NCBI GenBank assembly: GCA_002973635.1
Contig: CP027224.1
Span: forward strand, 196,501 to 260,500
From: Lysinibacillus sp. B2A1
GTDB lineage: Bacteria; Bacillota; Bacilli; Bacillales_A; Planococcaceae
Direction of reading: 5' to 3'
Length of the DNA stretch: 64,000 nt
A program made the position numbers and the translations under genes. Each line of letters begins with the position of its first letter. The stretch's first letter is position 1. Below, piece after piece: positions 1 through 9,877 of this stretch. Below the pieces are notes generated by a model. The model was not told the origin of the DNA, made no database searches, and saw only the letters and a program-made list of their open reading frames with translations.

Positions 1-1
1 T

Positions 2-3000
2 ACCGTTTCAGTGACTGAATTAAATGAGAGTCCAACAGATATTACGCTAAGCAAGCTGACAGTAGCGGAAAATGAGTCTGTCGGAACCGTTGTTGGTACA
101 TTTAGCACAACTGATCCTAATGTTGGAGAACCGTTTATTTACAGTTTAGTGGCTGGTACAGGAGCTACAGATAACAGTAGCTTTATCATTGATGGAAATC
201 AGCTAAAAACCGCAGGGATGTTTGATTATGAAACGAAGAATAGCTACAGTGTGCGGGTTCAAGTATCTGATAGCGCAAATAATTTATATGAAAAAGCATT
301 CACTATAAATATTACAGATGTCAATGAAGCCCCAACAGAAATTTCATTAAGCTCAACTTCAGTAGAAGAAAATCAACCAACAGGAACCAAGGTTGGAACA
401 TTAAGTGCCGCTGATCCTGATGCAGGTTCCACTTTTACGTATAGTTTAGTAGGTGGAGTGGGTTCAACAGATAATAGTAGCTTTAGCATAGTAGGGGATG
501 AGCTACAAACAAATAGTTCCTTTGATTATGAAATAAAAAGCAGTTACAGTGTTCGAATTCGGGTAACGGATAATGGAGGATTGACTTTTGAAAAAGCATT
601 TACTATTTCCATTACAGATGCCAATGAAGCCCCAACAGATATTTCGTTAAGCCCGACATCAGTAGAAGAAAATCAACCATCAGGAACCAAGGTTGGAACA
701 TTAAGTGCCGCTGACCCTGATGCAGGTTCCACTTTTACGTATAATTTAGTAGGTGGAGCGGGCTCAACAGATAATAGTAGCTTTAGCATAGCTGGGGATA
801 AACTACAAACGAATAGTCCATTTGATTATGAAACAAAAAATAGCTACAGTGTAAGGATTAGGGTGACAGATCAAGGCGGCCTATCTTTTGAAAAAATATT
901 TACTATTTCGGTGACAGATATCATTGAAGTTCCGATTCCCACACTGGTATCAACAGTGCCAATTAACAATGCGACAACTATTTCTATTAATCCTACGCTA
1001 ACGCTAACATTTAGCAAGAGTGTGAGTGGTATTGCGGGAAAACATCTTCGTATCTATGATCAAGATAATAATCTAATAGAAACGATAGAAGCCACTGCAG
1101 CAAATGTGACAGTGAATGGAAGTATCGTGTCAATTCAATTAATCAATAATTTAACAAAAGCAACAACTTATTATGTATTGATGGAGGATGGGGCCTTCGT
1201 TGATACAGCCAATCAAGGTATAGCAGGTATAACAGCTAATAATATATGGCGTTTTACAACTTTACTTCCAAGTGATAATGCCTATTTAAACAATTTACTT
1301 ATTTCTTCTGGTAGTTTAGACCCGGATTTTACAAATAGTATACTAGAGTATCAAGTCAATGTAGCTCATAATGTTGCAACTATTGATTTAACGCCAACAG
1401 CAGATAATAACGCAACTCTTACATTAAATGGTGCCTCCATCGCAAATGGGCAATTGAAAACAGTTTCTCTAAATGTAGGTAGTAACACTATTACTATTAT
1501 AGTGACTGCTGAAAATGGAGTAGTATCAAAAGAATATACTCTTACTGTGATAAGAGCATTGCCTTCACTTGAAAAAGTGAACAATGTTAACTTAAGCGCT
1601 GTCGGTATGGCGACATGGTCAGATATAGGTGATGAATCCTCATATAATGTACAGCTCTTTAAAGATGGGTCACCAATCGGTGATGTCATCAATGTAATAG
1701 CCAATACAACATCTCATAATTTCTTAGCAGCAATGCGTACGGCTGGAGCGGGTGAATATTCAGTTACGGTTACAGCAAAGGGAGACGGAATTGCATATTC
1801 AGATGGAATTTCTTCAAACTCCTCTAATACACAGACGATTGTTAAACTGGCAAGCATTACAAATGGTTTAGCCTGGGATGGAAATATTGCGAAATGGCAG
1901 AGCATTCCTAATGCGGAGAGCTATGATGTGTTTCTGTATAAGGGAGGGACAGCAGTTGGAGCAGCAACAAATGTATTAGCCGGAAAAGTCCATGAAGGTG
2001 CTGATTTTACTTCCGCGTTCCAAACAAATGGTATAGGAAGCTATACCTTTACTGTACAGCCAAAAGGTGATGGACTATTAATTTTAGATGGGGATCAAGG
2101 AGTATCATCAGCAGCTAAAATCATTTCACCTTTAACTTATACTGTTTTATACGATGGTAACGGTAATACAGGCGGAACTGTACCACAAGATAATGCAACA
2201 TATAGCCAAAACGACAATGTTACTGTAGCTGCTAATGATGGGTATCTAGTTAAAACAGGACACTCTTTTATAGGCTGGAATTCAAAGGCGGATGGTACAG
2301 GTACTTTTTATCTACCAAATGATACCTTTAAAATAGCAACCGAGAATATCACACTTTTTGCACGCTGGGCAGTTAATCAATATACAGTGAGCTTTGATGT
2401 AGCTGGGGGAAGTACCGTATCGAATCAAACAATAAATCATGGGGAAAAAGCAAGTCAGCCGACGCCAGTGCCAACAAAAGCTGGCAATACATTTGATGGC
2501 TGGTATACAAGTAATGCCTACACAATGTTATATGATTTTAATAGTGTAATAACAACGAACACGATGGTGTATGCAAAATGGAATCCTGTGACTGTGACGC
2601 ATACAGTGAGCTTTGATGTAGCAGGAGGAAGCGCTGTATCTAATCAGTCAGTAGCACATGGAGGAAAAGCAAGTCAGCCGACGCCAGCACCGACGAAAGC
2701 TGGTTATACATTTGATGGCTGGTATACAAGTAGTGCTTACACAACGCCATATAATTTTAATAATACGATTACAGCGAACACAAGGATTTATGCTAAATGG
2801 ATTAGTAGCAATACAGGTGGTGGCAATACTGATCCGTCACCAAATCCTGAATCAGATTCATCAACACCTTCAACCAATGTAGAGGAAATTGTGGTTGATG
2901 TTGAGTCTGGTGACGGTGACCTAGTTTCTAAAACAACAATAAAACGAACAAAAAATGTAGATAACACAATGAAGGATGAAGTGACATTAACAACAGAGAG

Positions 3001-4192
3001 TGCAACAGAGACGATTAGGAAATTAAAGGAACAGGGAAATGATAAAGCACGGATTATCATTCCAGACCAGCAGGATCAAGTAAATCAGATCAATGTGTCC
3101 ATACCCAAAAATGTGGTGACACTACTACAAACTGGTGCAGTCCATCTTGAAATTGTCACAGATAACATTAGAATTGAAGTGCCTAAAACATCATTGGAAA
3201 TGTTTAAAGATGATCTCTATTTCCGACTTGTTCCTATAAAAGGGCAGGATAAACAACTGCAGATCAAAGAACAAGCGAAAAGGGAAACAGTGGTGCAGCA
3301 ATTGGTAGAAAGTACAGTTGTTGAGTTGCTTGGTCGTCCAATGACCATTGAAACAAATATGCAAAGCCGTGCTGTCACTTTAACCTTACCTCTACCTACA
3401 GATTTAACACAGGAACAGCTTGATCATCTTGCTATCTATATTGAGCATAGTGATGGTACAAAAGAAGTCTTGCGTGGGAAAATTGTAGATTATCAAAAAG
3501 ATGTGCTTGGCTTGCAGTTTGAGGTTCATAAATTCTCGACCTTCTCTATTCTTTATTTACCAGGGAAGGAAAAAGTGGAGGAACCAGCTCCTGTTCATGC
3601 CATATATACACCTTATATCAATGGCTATTCTGATGGCACATTCCGCCCGAATGCTCCAGTTACTCGAGCTCAAATGGCGAGTATGTTTGCCCGTCATTTA
3701 ACGGGAAATGCGGTTCCACAGGCAGAGGTAACATATACAGATACATTGCAACATGATGCAAAAAATGCTATAGAGTTTGTCAAAGGAGCGGGATTATTTA
3801 AAGGTGTAACAGCTACTAGTTTTAATCCAAACGGCTCAATTACTCGTGCACAAATGGCAACAGTAGCTGCTCGGTGGATAGAGCAGCATTGTGCTGAAAA
3901 TTCAAATGCAACTTTCTGTACACCAGCTTCACAAAGCACAGTATTCAAAGATGTTAGTGCTAATCATTGGGCGGCTAAAGCAATTGAAACTGTAAATGTA
4001 TCAGGGATTATGACAGGTGTTACGAATGACACTTTCAACCCGGATAGCTTCTTAACTCGTGCACAGGCGGTGAAGGTATTAAACCGACTGTTTGAACGTC
4101 AGGTTACGACAGAAGCACAAACACCATTATTTACAGATGTCCCTACCAAGCATTGGGCATTTTACGAAATTCAAGAAGCTGCAAAAAAATAG
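2..4192 (+). CDS. SLH-anchored surface protein with cadherin-like and InlB-type repeats (5' end missing)
   Basis: The reading frame is open to the left edge and the first codons (TVSVTELNESPTD) are already inside a cadherin-like repeat, so the GTG at 11 is not the true start and the signal peptide lies upstream. Counting residues from position 11: about 1-310 are three near-identical 100-residue cadherin-like repeats (NEAPTDISL...); 311-420 is an SbsA/Big_5-like Ig domain ending in RFTT; 425-525 a cadherin-like beta-sandwich; 710-935 three InlB B-repeats, each with a GW and a closing W; then a Ser/Pro/Asn linker; and from about 1195 three SLH domains (motifs NGYSDGTFRPN, TRAQ) plus a short terminal FTDVPTKHWAFYEI piece resembling the start of a fourth. 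SLH domains bind pyruvylated secondary cell-wall polymer, so the protein should be displayed on the surface, probably as an adhesin or scaffold. The ligand cannot be read from sequence. A hairpin terminator follows directly. Confidence 0.9.
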   Translation, partial: TVSVTELNESPTDITLSKLTVAENESVGTVVGTFSTTDPNVGEPFIYSLVAGTGATDNSSFIIDGNQLKTAGMFDYETKNSYSVRVQVSDSANNLYEKAFTINITDVNEAPTEISLSSTSVEENQPTGTKVGTLSAADPDAGSTFTYSLVGGVGSTDNSSFSIVGDELQTNSSFDYEIKSSYSVRIRVTDNGGLTFEKAFTISITDANEAPTDISLSPTSVEENQPSGTKVGTLSAADPDAGSTFTYNLVGGAGSTDNSSFSIAGDKLQTNSPFDYETKNSYSVRIRVTDQGGLSFEKIFTISVTDIIEVPIPTLVSTVPINNATTISINPTLTLTFSKSVSGIAGKHLRIYDQDNNLIETIEATAANVTVNGSIVSIQLINNLTKATTYYVLMEDGAFVDTANQGIAGITANNIWRFTTLLPSDNAYLNNLLISSGSLDPDFTNSILEYQVNVAHNVATIDLTPTADNNATLTLNGASIANGQLKTVSLNVGSNTITIIVTAENGVVSKEYTLTVIRALPSLEKVNNVNLSAVGMATWSDIGDESSYNVQLFKDGSPIGDVINVIANTTSHNFLAAMRTAGAGEYSVTVTAKGDGIAYSDGISSNSSNTQTIVKLASITNGLAWDGNIAKWQSIPNAESYDVFLYKGGTAVGAATNVLAGKVHEGADFTSAFQTNGIGSYTFTVQPKGDGLLILDGDQGVSSAAKIISPLTYTVLYDGNGNTGGTVPQDNATYSQNDNVTVAANDGYLVKTGHSFIGWNSKADGTGTFYLPNDTFKIATENITLFARWAVNQYTVSFDVAGGSTVSNQTINHGEKASQPTPVPTKAGNTFDGWYTSNAYTMLYDFNSVITTNTMVYAKWNPVTVTHTVSFDVAGGSAVSNQSVAHGGKASQPTPAPTKAGYTFDGWYTSSAYTTPYNFNNTITANTRIYAKWISSNTGGGNTDPSPNPESDSSTPSTNVEEIVVDVESGDGDLVSKTTIKRTKNVDNTMKDEVTLTTESATETIRKLKEQGNDKARIIIPDQQDQVNQINVSIPKNVVTLLQTGAVHLEIVTDNIRIEVPKTSLEMFKDDLYFRLVPIKGQDKQLQIKEQAKRETVVQQLVESTVVELLGRPMTIETNMQSRAVTLTLPLPTDLTQEQLDHLAIYIEHSDGTKEVLRGKIVDYQKDVLGLQFEVHKFSTFSILYLPGKEKVEEPAPVHAIYTPYINGYSDGTFRPNAPVTRAQMASMFARHLTGNAVPQAEVTYTDTLQHDAKNAIEFVKGAGLFKGVTATSFNPNGSITRAQMATVAARWIEQHCAENSNATFCTPASQSTVFKDVSANHWAAKAIETVNVSGIMTGVTNDTFNPDSFLTRAQAVKVLNRLFERQVTTEAQTPLFTDVPTKHWAFYEIQEAAKK
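20..920 (+). repeat. Tandem cadherin-domain repeats of about 300 bp
   Basis: Three in-frame units with a 300 bp period. The units starting near 326 and 626 share long stretches that are almost identical in DNA (for example GAAAATCAACC at 368 and 668, GCAGGTTCCACTTTTACGTA at 421 and 721), which suggests recent duplication or gene conversion. Copy number may vary between strains. Confidence 0.85.
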
Positions 4193-4206
4193 CATATTAA
4201 ATAAGG

Positions 4207-4240
4207 GCACGCCAATATTTAATAGATTGGCGTGCTTTTT
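4207..4240 (+). terminator. Rho-independent terminator of the SLH protein gene
   Basis: A perfect 10 bp stem, GCACGCCAAT (4207-4216) with ATTGGCGTGC (4226-4235), is followed by five T. It lies 15 bp after the stop codon and may also serve the convergent response regulator gene. Confidence 0.85.
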
Positions 4241-4248
4241 CATCATTA

Positions 4249-4950
4249 TTATTCAAAGAGTAACTGATATCCATAACCTCTTACCGTTACAATTTTTGCT
4301 TGATGTCCTGATGCAGATTCTAATTTTTTTCGTAAATTACTAATATGAACCTTTAACGCCTTTGTTTGTCCAATACTATCTTCCGCCCAAATAAGTTTGT
4401 ACAGTTCAGAGGGATGGAATATTTGTCCTGGCCGTTGTGCTAAAAAGAATAGGATCTGAAACTCCTTCGTAGATAATACTAATGAAGTATTAGCGATATA
4501 AACCCTGCCAGAATGAACATGAAAGTGAAAAGAGCCAATGATTTTAATATCTTCATCTAGTAGAGTATTTGCTGAAAAACCAAGCTTACCCCTTCGCTGA
4601 CGGATTCTATCAATGGTTTTGATTAATCGCTCTTTATCTATAGGCTTTAATATATAATCAACTGCTTGGACATTGAATGCCTCTAAAGCATAATGCTCAT
4701 AGGCAGTTACAAAAACAATATCCATCAAATGCGCTGTCTCTTCTATTTTACTGGCAAATTCAATCCCACTCATTTCTGCCATTTCAATATCTAAAAATAG
4801 AATATCTGGCTTCAGCTTCAAAATGTTTGTATAGGCATCTAAGGGATTTAGAAACTTTCCGATAACATCAACCGAATTGCTTTCCATTAGCATTGCCTCT
4901 AACAAATGGATTGCCAAAATTTCATCGTCTACAATGACAGCCTTTAACAT
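4249..4950 (-). CDS. Response regulator with receiver and OmpR-type winged-helix domain
   Basis: A 233-residue cytoplasmic DNA-binding response regulator. The receiver domain (about 1-120) shows the acidic pair VDDE, the phospho-acceptor Asp in LFLDIEM, a Thr/Ala switch region (VTAYEHY) and the conserved Lys in LKPI. The C-terminal part (about 140-233) is a Trans_Reg_C winged helix ending in VTVRGYGYQL. I chose the ATG at 4948-4950 rather than the one at 4966-4968, because an AAAGGGTGA ribosome binding site overlaps the upstream codons and is well spaced only for 4950. No histidine kinase is adjacent, so it is an orphan here. The receiver resembles the LytR/SAPR type (LDIEMAEMSGIEFA) while the output domain is OmpR-like. 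Target genes are unknown. Confidence 0.85.
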   Translation of the reverse strand: MLKAVIVDDEILAIHLLEAMLMESNSVDVIGKFLNPLDAYTNILKLKPDILFLDIEMAEMSGIEFASKIEETAHLMDIVFVTAYEHYALEAFNVQAVDYILKPIDKERLIKTIDRIRQRRGKLGFSANTLLDEDIKIIGSFHFHVHSGRVYIANTSLVLSTKEFQILFFLAQRPGQIFHPSELYKLIWAEDSIGQTKALKVHISNLRKKLESASGHQAKIVTVRGYGYQLLFE

Positions 4951-5191
4951 AATTTCACCCTTTTTCATCCAAAGTCAGTGGGTATTTTCATCTATATCAT
5001 TGTTCCTTTATCTGCTTAATTAGCATATATAATAACCTGTTCATAGTATATCATGTGAAAAGTTAGGAAATAAATATAGGCAAAATGAATTTGATATAGA
5101 CAATTTGAGTATTCTAAGTGCATGTACTTTGTTTTTTGCTTATAATAGGAGAGTCAGAATTATTCTGAATAAGTAGCCACAGGGTGAGCGA

Positions 5192-6013
5192 TTGCGATTG
5201 AAAAAATTATTATATGTAGTTTTCTTTTTTGTTTTTATAGTCATTTTTTTGTACGTAAACAATCACTGGCTGGTTGTCAGCAAGCATGTATTCGAGTCGG
5301 AAAAAGTGCCTGCTGGCTTCGATGGGCTACGCATTACCCAAATAACAGACCTACAGGATGCTCTTTTTGGTGAACAACAAGAGAAACTCATAGCAAAGGT
5401 GAAGACAACAAATCCTGACCTGATTTTTATTACAGGTGATTTAATTGATAGTAATCGCTATGATTTGGAGCGAAGCTTGCAGGCTGTTAGGGGATTAGTG
5501 GGACTTGCGGATGTCTACTATGTACTTGGAAACCATGAAGTAGCAACTAATAAGGTAAGAGAAATTTATGAGGTGCTTTCATCGTTAGGTGTACATGTGT
5601 TAGCTAATGAATCGACATTTATTGAGCGCGACGGGGAGCGCTTAGCGATTATTGGGATAGAAGATCCGTTAATGGGTAGAACAACAGAAGACATGCTAGA
5701 GATGGTAGGAAAACATGTACAACCAGATGTTCTAACCATTTTACTAGCACATCGACCAGAAGTGTTTAAAACGTATGTAAATTATGGAATTGACTTAGTG
5801 TTTGCAGGGCATGCTCACGGTGGACAGGTTCGTATTCCAGGTATTGGCGGTATCTTCGCTAGGGGCCAGGGATTATTCCCAAAATATACGGCAGGCGTAT
5901 ATGAAGAAAATTCTACAACTATGGTCGTTAGCCGGGGATTAGGGAATAGTTCTGTACCTTTTCGAATTTTTAATCTGCCAGAAATTGTCGTAATGGAATT
6001 AAAGAAAAAATAA
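5192..6013 (+). CDS. Membrane-anchored metallophosphoesterase (YkuE/YaeI-like)
   Basis: A 273-residue protein with an N-terminal membrane helix (about 5-25) followed by a calcineurin-like phosphoesterase domain facing outward. Metal-site motifs are visible: ITQITDLQD (D-x-H block with Gln in place of the usual His), ITGDLID (GD block), LGNHE (GNHE block), LLAHRPE, and FAGHAHGGQ (GHxHGGQ block). Relatives YkuE and YaeI (LpxG type) cleave phosphodiesters or pyrophosphates in the envelope; the substrate here is unknown. TTG at 5192 is used because AGGGTGAG lies 8 bp upstream. The gene is convergent with tatC and the two share a hairpin at their 3' ends. The Asp-Leu-Gln in place of Asp-x-His in the first metal motif is unusual and may alter metal binding. 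Confidence 0.85.
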   Translation: MRLKKLLYVVFFFVFIVIFLYVNNHWLVVSKHVFESEKVPAGFDGLRITQITDLQDALFGEQQEKLIAKVKTTNPDLIFITGDLIDSNRYDLERSLQAVRGLVGLADVYYVLGNHEVATNKVREIYEVLSSLGVHVLANESTFIERDGERLAIIGIEDPLMGRTTEDMLEMVGKHVQPDVLTILLAHRPEVFKTYVNYGIDLVFAGHAHGGQVRIPGIGGIFARGQGLFPKYTAGVYEENSTTMVVSRGLGNSSVPFRIFNLPEIVVMELKKK

Positions 6014-6042
6014 AGCACTGCGTCTTTGCTACGCAGTGCTTT
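6012..6042. terminator. Bidirectional terminator overlapping the 3' end of tatC
   Basis: A perfect 12 bp stem, AAAGCACTGCGT (6012-6023) and ACGCAGTGCTTT (6031-6042), has a 7-base loop. It begins inside the stop codon of the phosphoesterase gene and contains the last codons and stop (6029-6031) of tatC, so both convergent genes appear to share it. Confidence 0.75.
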
Positions 6043-6874
6043 CTATCTGTTTTCGTTCAATACGCTTCACAAGATAAATACTTATTTCGTATAAAATAAT
6101 CATCGGAATTAGTACAAGGAGCTGACTGATAAAATCAGGTGGTGTAATGACTGCCGAACCAACGCCCATCGCAATATAAGACCAGCCGCGGATTTTTTTC
6201 ATAGATTCAGCTGTGAGTACACCAATGGACGATAAAAATAGGGCGACGATAGGTAACTCAAATAGCAGTCCAAGAGGAACTGTGGTCATAACTAAAAAAT
6301 GCATATATTCACTTGCAGACACCATGACATCAAAGTTAGCAGCTCCTATGCTCACTAGGAATGTGTAACTAAGTGGATTAACAATAAAATAACCGAAGGC
6401 TATCCCCATTAAAAAGAGTACAAGCATGACAGGTGCATAGAGTCCAAGAAAGCGACTTTCTTCCTCCTTTAAACCTGGCTTTACGAAGCTCCATAAAAAG
6501 TGAACGAGAAATGGCATAGAAAGACCAAAGGCAAGTGTGGTAGAGATTGTCATGTAAAACTTGACTACCTCTAACGGGCCTAAAATAATAAGTGAATGAC
6601 CTCGAGTCACATAAGGAAACCAAAAATTAATTGTAGAGAATACCACAATAAAAAATAGAATAAATACCACTAGCCCTTTAATAATTTGCTTGCGTAATTC
6701 TGTAATATGCTCAAGCAATGAAGCCAGTGGAAAAAGTGGTTCATCCGTCACCATAGCCTGTTCAATTGTTTCAGCTGGCGTTTCAACAAAAGCCTCCACA
6801 GATGTGAGAGGCTCAGCTTCTTTCTTATCGAGGGGACTTAAATATTTTCTTTTTCTGTCTTCATATGGATCCAT
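6029..6874 (-). CDS. tatC: Sec-independent protein translocase TatC
   Basis: A 281-residue polytopic membrane protein. After an unusually long acidic cytoplasmic N-terminus of about 50 residues comes the TatC signature LLEHITELRKQI, then six hydrophobic helices, with the conserved FLVHFLWSFVKPGL loop and the ExxR-like segment LKEEESRF. TatC is the receptor for twin-arginine signal peptides and pairs with TatA to export folded proteins. It sits 11 bp downstream of tatA and starts after an AGGAGGTG site. It is the last gene of an operon with the GMC oxidoreductase and its Tat-signal-bearing partner, so it probably serves that substrate. The N-terminal extension is longer than in most Bacillus TatC proteins. 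Confidence 0.95.
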   Translation of the reverse strand: MDPYEDRKRKYLSPLDKKEAEPLTSVEAFVETPAETIEQAMVTDEPLFPLASLLEHITELRKQIIKGLVVFILFFIVVFSTINFWFPYVTRGHSLIILGPLEVVKFYMTISTTLAFGLSMPFLVHFLWSFVKPGLKEEESRFLGLYAPVMLVLFLMGIAFGYFIVNPLSYTFLVSIGAANFDVMVSASEYMHFLVMTTVPLGLLFELPIVALFLSSIGVLTAESMKKIRGWSYIAMGVGSAVITPPDFISQLLVLIPMIILYEISIYLVKRIERKQIESTA

Positions 6875-6885
6875 AGGAACACCTC

Positions 6886-7089
6886 CTACGAAGCATCAGA
6901 TTTTTTTTCTGTTTTTTTCGCTTGCTCATCATCGTCATCCATAAGCCCCTTTGTGGACTTTTTAAACTCTGCAAACGTTTTACCAACAGCTCCGCCAATT
7001 TCTGGCAGTTTTTTTGGACCAAACACAATTAAAACAATGACTAAAATAATAATTAGCCCAGGTACTCCAATTGCTCCAAGACCTCCCAT
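6886..7089 (-). CDS. tatA: Twin-arginine translocase subunit TatA
   Basis: A 67-residue protein with one N-terminal membrane helix (about 8-24), the hallmark [11 protein letters not shown] hinge and amphipathic helix, then a charged, Asp-rich C-terminal tail. It forms the oligomeric pore of the minimal Gram-positive TatAC system. The start has a good AAAGGAGA site 7 bp upstream. It lies 30 bp after the GMC oxidoreductase stop and 11 bp before tatC, consistent with a single transcript. Confidence 0.95.
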   Translation of the reverse strand: MGGLGAIGVPGLIIILVIVLIVFGPKKLPEIGGAVGKTFAEFKKSTKGLMDDDDEQAKKTEKKSDAS

Positions 7090-7118
7090 AGTCTCGTCTC
7101 CTTTAATTATTATATTTT

Positions 7119-8831
7119 TTACACCAAAGAACCGCCTGATTTACTATATTTCACAACACCCTCTGCACAACGATATGCTAGTGCACCTAACGTACCAGTA
7201 GGATTATAACCACTATTGTGAGCAAAGTTTCCAGCACTCACAGCAAATAGATTCTCTACACCCCAATGCTGAAGATAATTATTAACAACCCCATCCTCAG
7301 GCTTTACACTCATTACGGTTCCGCCTGTGTTATGTGTTGTTTGATACGGTACAATGTTGTAGTCAGTGATTTCAGCATTTGGAACCACTGTTTTTGCGCC
7401 CATTTCCTTCATAATGTCAGCTGCACGAGCGGAGATAAATTTATGAAGTGCACGATCCTGATCTGTAAAATTGTACGTTAACTGTATTAAAGGTAAACCG
7501 TAAGCATCCTTATAGGTTGAATCAAGAGATAAATAATTTTCTTTATGTGGCATGGAAGCACCTTGAGCACCAATACCGAATGAGCGTGTATAGTAGTGAA
7601 TAGATTGCTTTTTAAACTCGGGTCCCCATGTTGGTGTATCAGGAGGAGTTGGATTTGAACCGATAGGACGCGCTCCTGTTTGCGTCAGTGCTATATTTCC
7701 GCCATGAATAAAATCTAAGTCACTATGGTCGAAATTATCCCCATTATAGTCATCAACACTTACACCAAGGGAGCCTGCCCCCATAAATGTGTTAAACTGC
7801 TCATCAAAGAATCCAGCAGCACCAGGAAGTATTTGATAGCAATAATTTCTTCCAAGTGTTCCTTTTCCAGTTGCTGGATCATAGCGTTCACCAATATTAG
7901 AGACCATTAATAGCTTGGCGTTATTAAAGACATAACTTGTAAGAACAACGACATTTGCAGGTTGAATAAATTCTTCTCCAGATATTGTATCTATATATCT
8001 AACTCCGGTTACTTTATAGCCTTGCTTAAGAATTTCTACAACATTGGAGTTATAGCGTAAATCAAAATTCCCTGTTTTTAAGGCAGTTGGTACAACCGTT
8101 ACTTCCGCAGATGATTTTGCTCCATATTCACAGCCGAAGCGCTCACAAAAGCCACAATATTGACAAGCATTAATTGTTTCACCATCTGGGTTCTTATAAA
8201 CCTCTGATACGTTTGCAGAAGGAACCATATAGGGTGATAACTTAAGTTTTTTTGTTGCCTTTTCAAATTGCTCAAGCATCGGTGTCATTTTCATAGGTCC
8301 TGTAGGATAAGGACTTGAACGTTTTCCACTAAATGGGTTTTTACCATCTCCAGAAATACCTGCTGTTTTTTCAAACTTGTCGAAATATGGCTCCAGCTCA
8401 TCGTATGTTAAAGCCCAATCCTGAATTAGATAATCAGGTCCGAGTTTATTTGGGCCATAGCGCTTGTCTGTTAATGTTTTAATTTGAAAATCGTAGGGTA
8501 AGAAACGATATGTCATACCATTCCAGTGTGTGCCAGAGCCACCAAGTCCCTCTCCAAGTAAGAAGGAGCCAAGTTGTCGCATAGGTAATGCCTTCATGTT
8601 GCGATTGTTTCGGAAGCTTATCGTCTCTTTTGAAAGATTTTGCATTAAATCATATCGAATTGCATAACGATACTCGTCATGAATACTCATAAAATCTTCT
8701 GTCCCACGCTTTTGCCCGCGTTCTAAGCCAACGACCTTCAAGCCAGCTTTCGAACATTCTGCAGCGACAATGCCGCCAGTCCAGCCTACACCGACAGTTA
8801 CAACGTCTACGCTAGGTAATGTTGTTGCCAT
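7119..8831 (-). CDS. GMC-family FAD oxidoreductase, large subunit of a gluconate 2-dehydrogenase-like enzyme
   Basis: A 570-residue flavoprotein. The N-terminal dinucleotide-binding segment ([15 protein letters not shown], about 11-25) and ERG are present, as is the GMC C-terminal domain with [16 protein letters not shown] near 540, the usual His/Asn active-site region. A Cys cluster [12 protein letters not shown] near residue 225 resembles the [3Fe-4S]-type motif of FAD-dependent sugar and fructose dehydrogenases; cluster binding is an inference. It has no signal peptide of its own. The gene starts 18 bp after the upstream gene, which carries a Tat signal, so export as a folded hitch-hiker complex is likely. 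No cytochrome c subunit is present, so the electron acceptor is unknown. The substrate is probably a sugar, polyol or sugar acid. Confidence 0.88.
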   Translation of the reverse strand: MATTLPSVDVVTVGVGWTGGIVAAECSKAGLKVVGLERGQKRGTEDFMSIHDEYRYAIRYDLMQNLSKETISFRNNRNMKALPMRQLGSFLLGEGLGGSGTHWNGMTYRFLPYDFQIKTLTDKRYGPNKLGPDYLIQDWALTYDELEPYFDKFEKTAGISGDGKNPFSGKRSSPYPTGPMKMTPMLEQFEKATKKLKLSPYMVPSANVSEVYKNPDGETINACQYCGFCERFGCEYGAKSSAEVTVVPTALKTGNFDLRYNSNVVEILKQGYKVTGVRYIDTISGEEFIQPANVVVLTSYVFNNAKLLMVSNIGERYDPATGKGTLGRNYCYQILPGAAGFFDEQFNTFMGAGSLGVSVDDYNGDNFDHSDLDFIHGGNIALTQTGARPIGSNPTPPDTPTWGPEFKKQSIHYYTRSFGIGAQGASMPHKENYLSLDSTYKDAYGLPLIQLTYNFTDQDRALHKFISARAADIMKEMGAKTVVPNAEITDYNIVPYQTTHNTGGTVMSVKPEDGVVNNYLQHWGVENLFAVSAGNFAHNSGYNPTGTLGALAYRCAEGVVKYSKSGGSLV

Positions 8832-8848
8832 TTGCTAACCCCCTTCTG

Positions 8849-9595
8849 TTAATGCCCGCCTAATGAACTAGGCTCAATTTTTTGGAACTTCGGATCTTCA
8901 ATTTGTGATACATATGCCATTTGATGACCAGGGAAGTTCTTCATACGCCAGCCATCCATATTTTTGTTTCCGCCATACATAGGATCAGAGTATGCCCCCT
9001 CCAATGTTGCTGCTCGCAATAACGTAAAGAAGAATGCAGAAGTGACACCACTCATTTGTACTTCACCTTTCTGGAAGGCTGTTAAAATTTCATCCATTTG
9101 TTTACCATCTATATCATTGAAGCTTTTTTTGTAGCGATTCTGAGCCTCGGCTTCTAATTTTTGGATTCCTTGCTTAAAAATTTCTCCACGTGTTAAGCGG
9201 CTTTGGTAGCCCTGTGTTGGGGCCCCTTCAGCAAATGGACCATGCATATATTCTTTAGAATTACTTCCGTATTGTCCTGCAAGCTGATGATCAATGAAGT
9301 AAGGGACATCTAAGCCTTTTGCTCCTGGACCTAAATCATCTTCTGGGAAAATACGTTCCGTAGCATTTGATAAAATATTAAAATCTCTTTGATTCATAAA
9401 GAACATTTTTGCTTTTGGTGAGCCAAGCGCTTCATTCGTAGTGCCATGCTGACCATGCTCTAGTGTGGAAGTTCCCTTGCCTGGTAGGTTATAGCCTACA
9501 AGTCCTCCGATTATTCCACCTCCGACTAATGTACCTGCTGCAATTCCTGTTGTTTTTAGAAAATCTCGACGTGAAACATTGTTTTCTGAACTCAT
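8849..9595 (-). CDS. Gluconate 2-dehydrogenase subunit 3-family protein with Tat signal
   Basis: A 248-residue small subunit. Its N-terminus carries a textbook twin-arginine signal, SRRDFLKTTG, followed by a Gly-rich hydrophobic stretch (IAAGTLVGGGIIGGLVG). The rest matches the Gluconate_2-dh3 family (TERIFPEDD... and GAYSDPMYGGNKNMDGW). In this enzyme class the small subunit carries the export signal and escorts the FAD subunit across the membrane. It is the first gene of the operon subunit 3 - GMC subunit - tatA - tatC, with an AGGGGAGG site before the ATG. It is the only protein with a clear Tat signal in the window, which suggests that the adjacent translocase is dedicated to it. Confidence 0.9.
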   Translation of the reverse strand: MSSENNVSRRDFLKTTGIAAGTLVGGGIIGGLVGYNLPGKGTSTLEHGQHGTTNEALGSPKAKMFFMNQRDFNILSNATERIFPEDDLGPGAKGLDVPYFIDHQLAGQYGSNSKEYMHGPFAEGAPTQGYQSRLTRGEIFKQGIQKLEAEAQNRYKKSFNDIDGKQMDEILTAFQKGEVQMSGVTSAFFFTLLRAATLEGAYSDPMYGGNKNMDGWRMKNFPGHQMAYVSQIEDPKFQKIEPSSLGGH

Positions 9596-9877
9596 GGAAA
9601 TCCTCCCCTCAAATGTATAGAAACTTTCCTATCTTTTATAATCAGCAAAAAAAGTAAATTATAATCAAACCTTTTGGAAAAAAATTTATTTATATCCAGT
9701 AGTAAAATCCATTCGAATGTAATTAAGAAATATGTGAATAATTTGTTCAGAAATGTAAGCACTATAACGGTAGTGTATATACCATTATTAAACATTTATT
9801 ATTCTTATTGGAAAAGTTTTATTGACTTCTTCTTTTTGTGACCTTACTCTGAAGGAGAAGGACAAAAAAATACTAAA

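Noticed and set aside
20..920. CRISPR-like array
   Set aside because: The repeats are 300 bp, in frame and encode protein domains; no short repeats with unique spacers exist anywhere in the window.
1366..1905. Two minus-strand frames (112 and 63 codons) within the first surface protein gene
   Set aside because: They are complementary to well-conserved repeat domains and show no start signals or family features.
5105..5146. Sigma-A promoter for the phosphoesterase gene (TTGAGT and TATAAT)
   Set aside because: The -10 at 5141-5146 is good, but the TTGAGT at 5105 is about 30 bp away and the hexamer at the right distance is poor.
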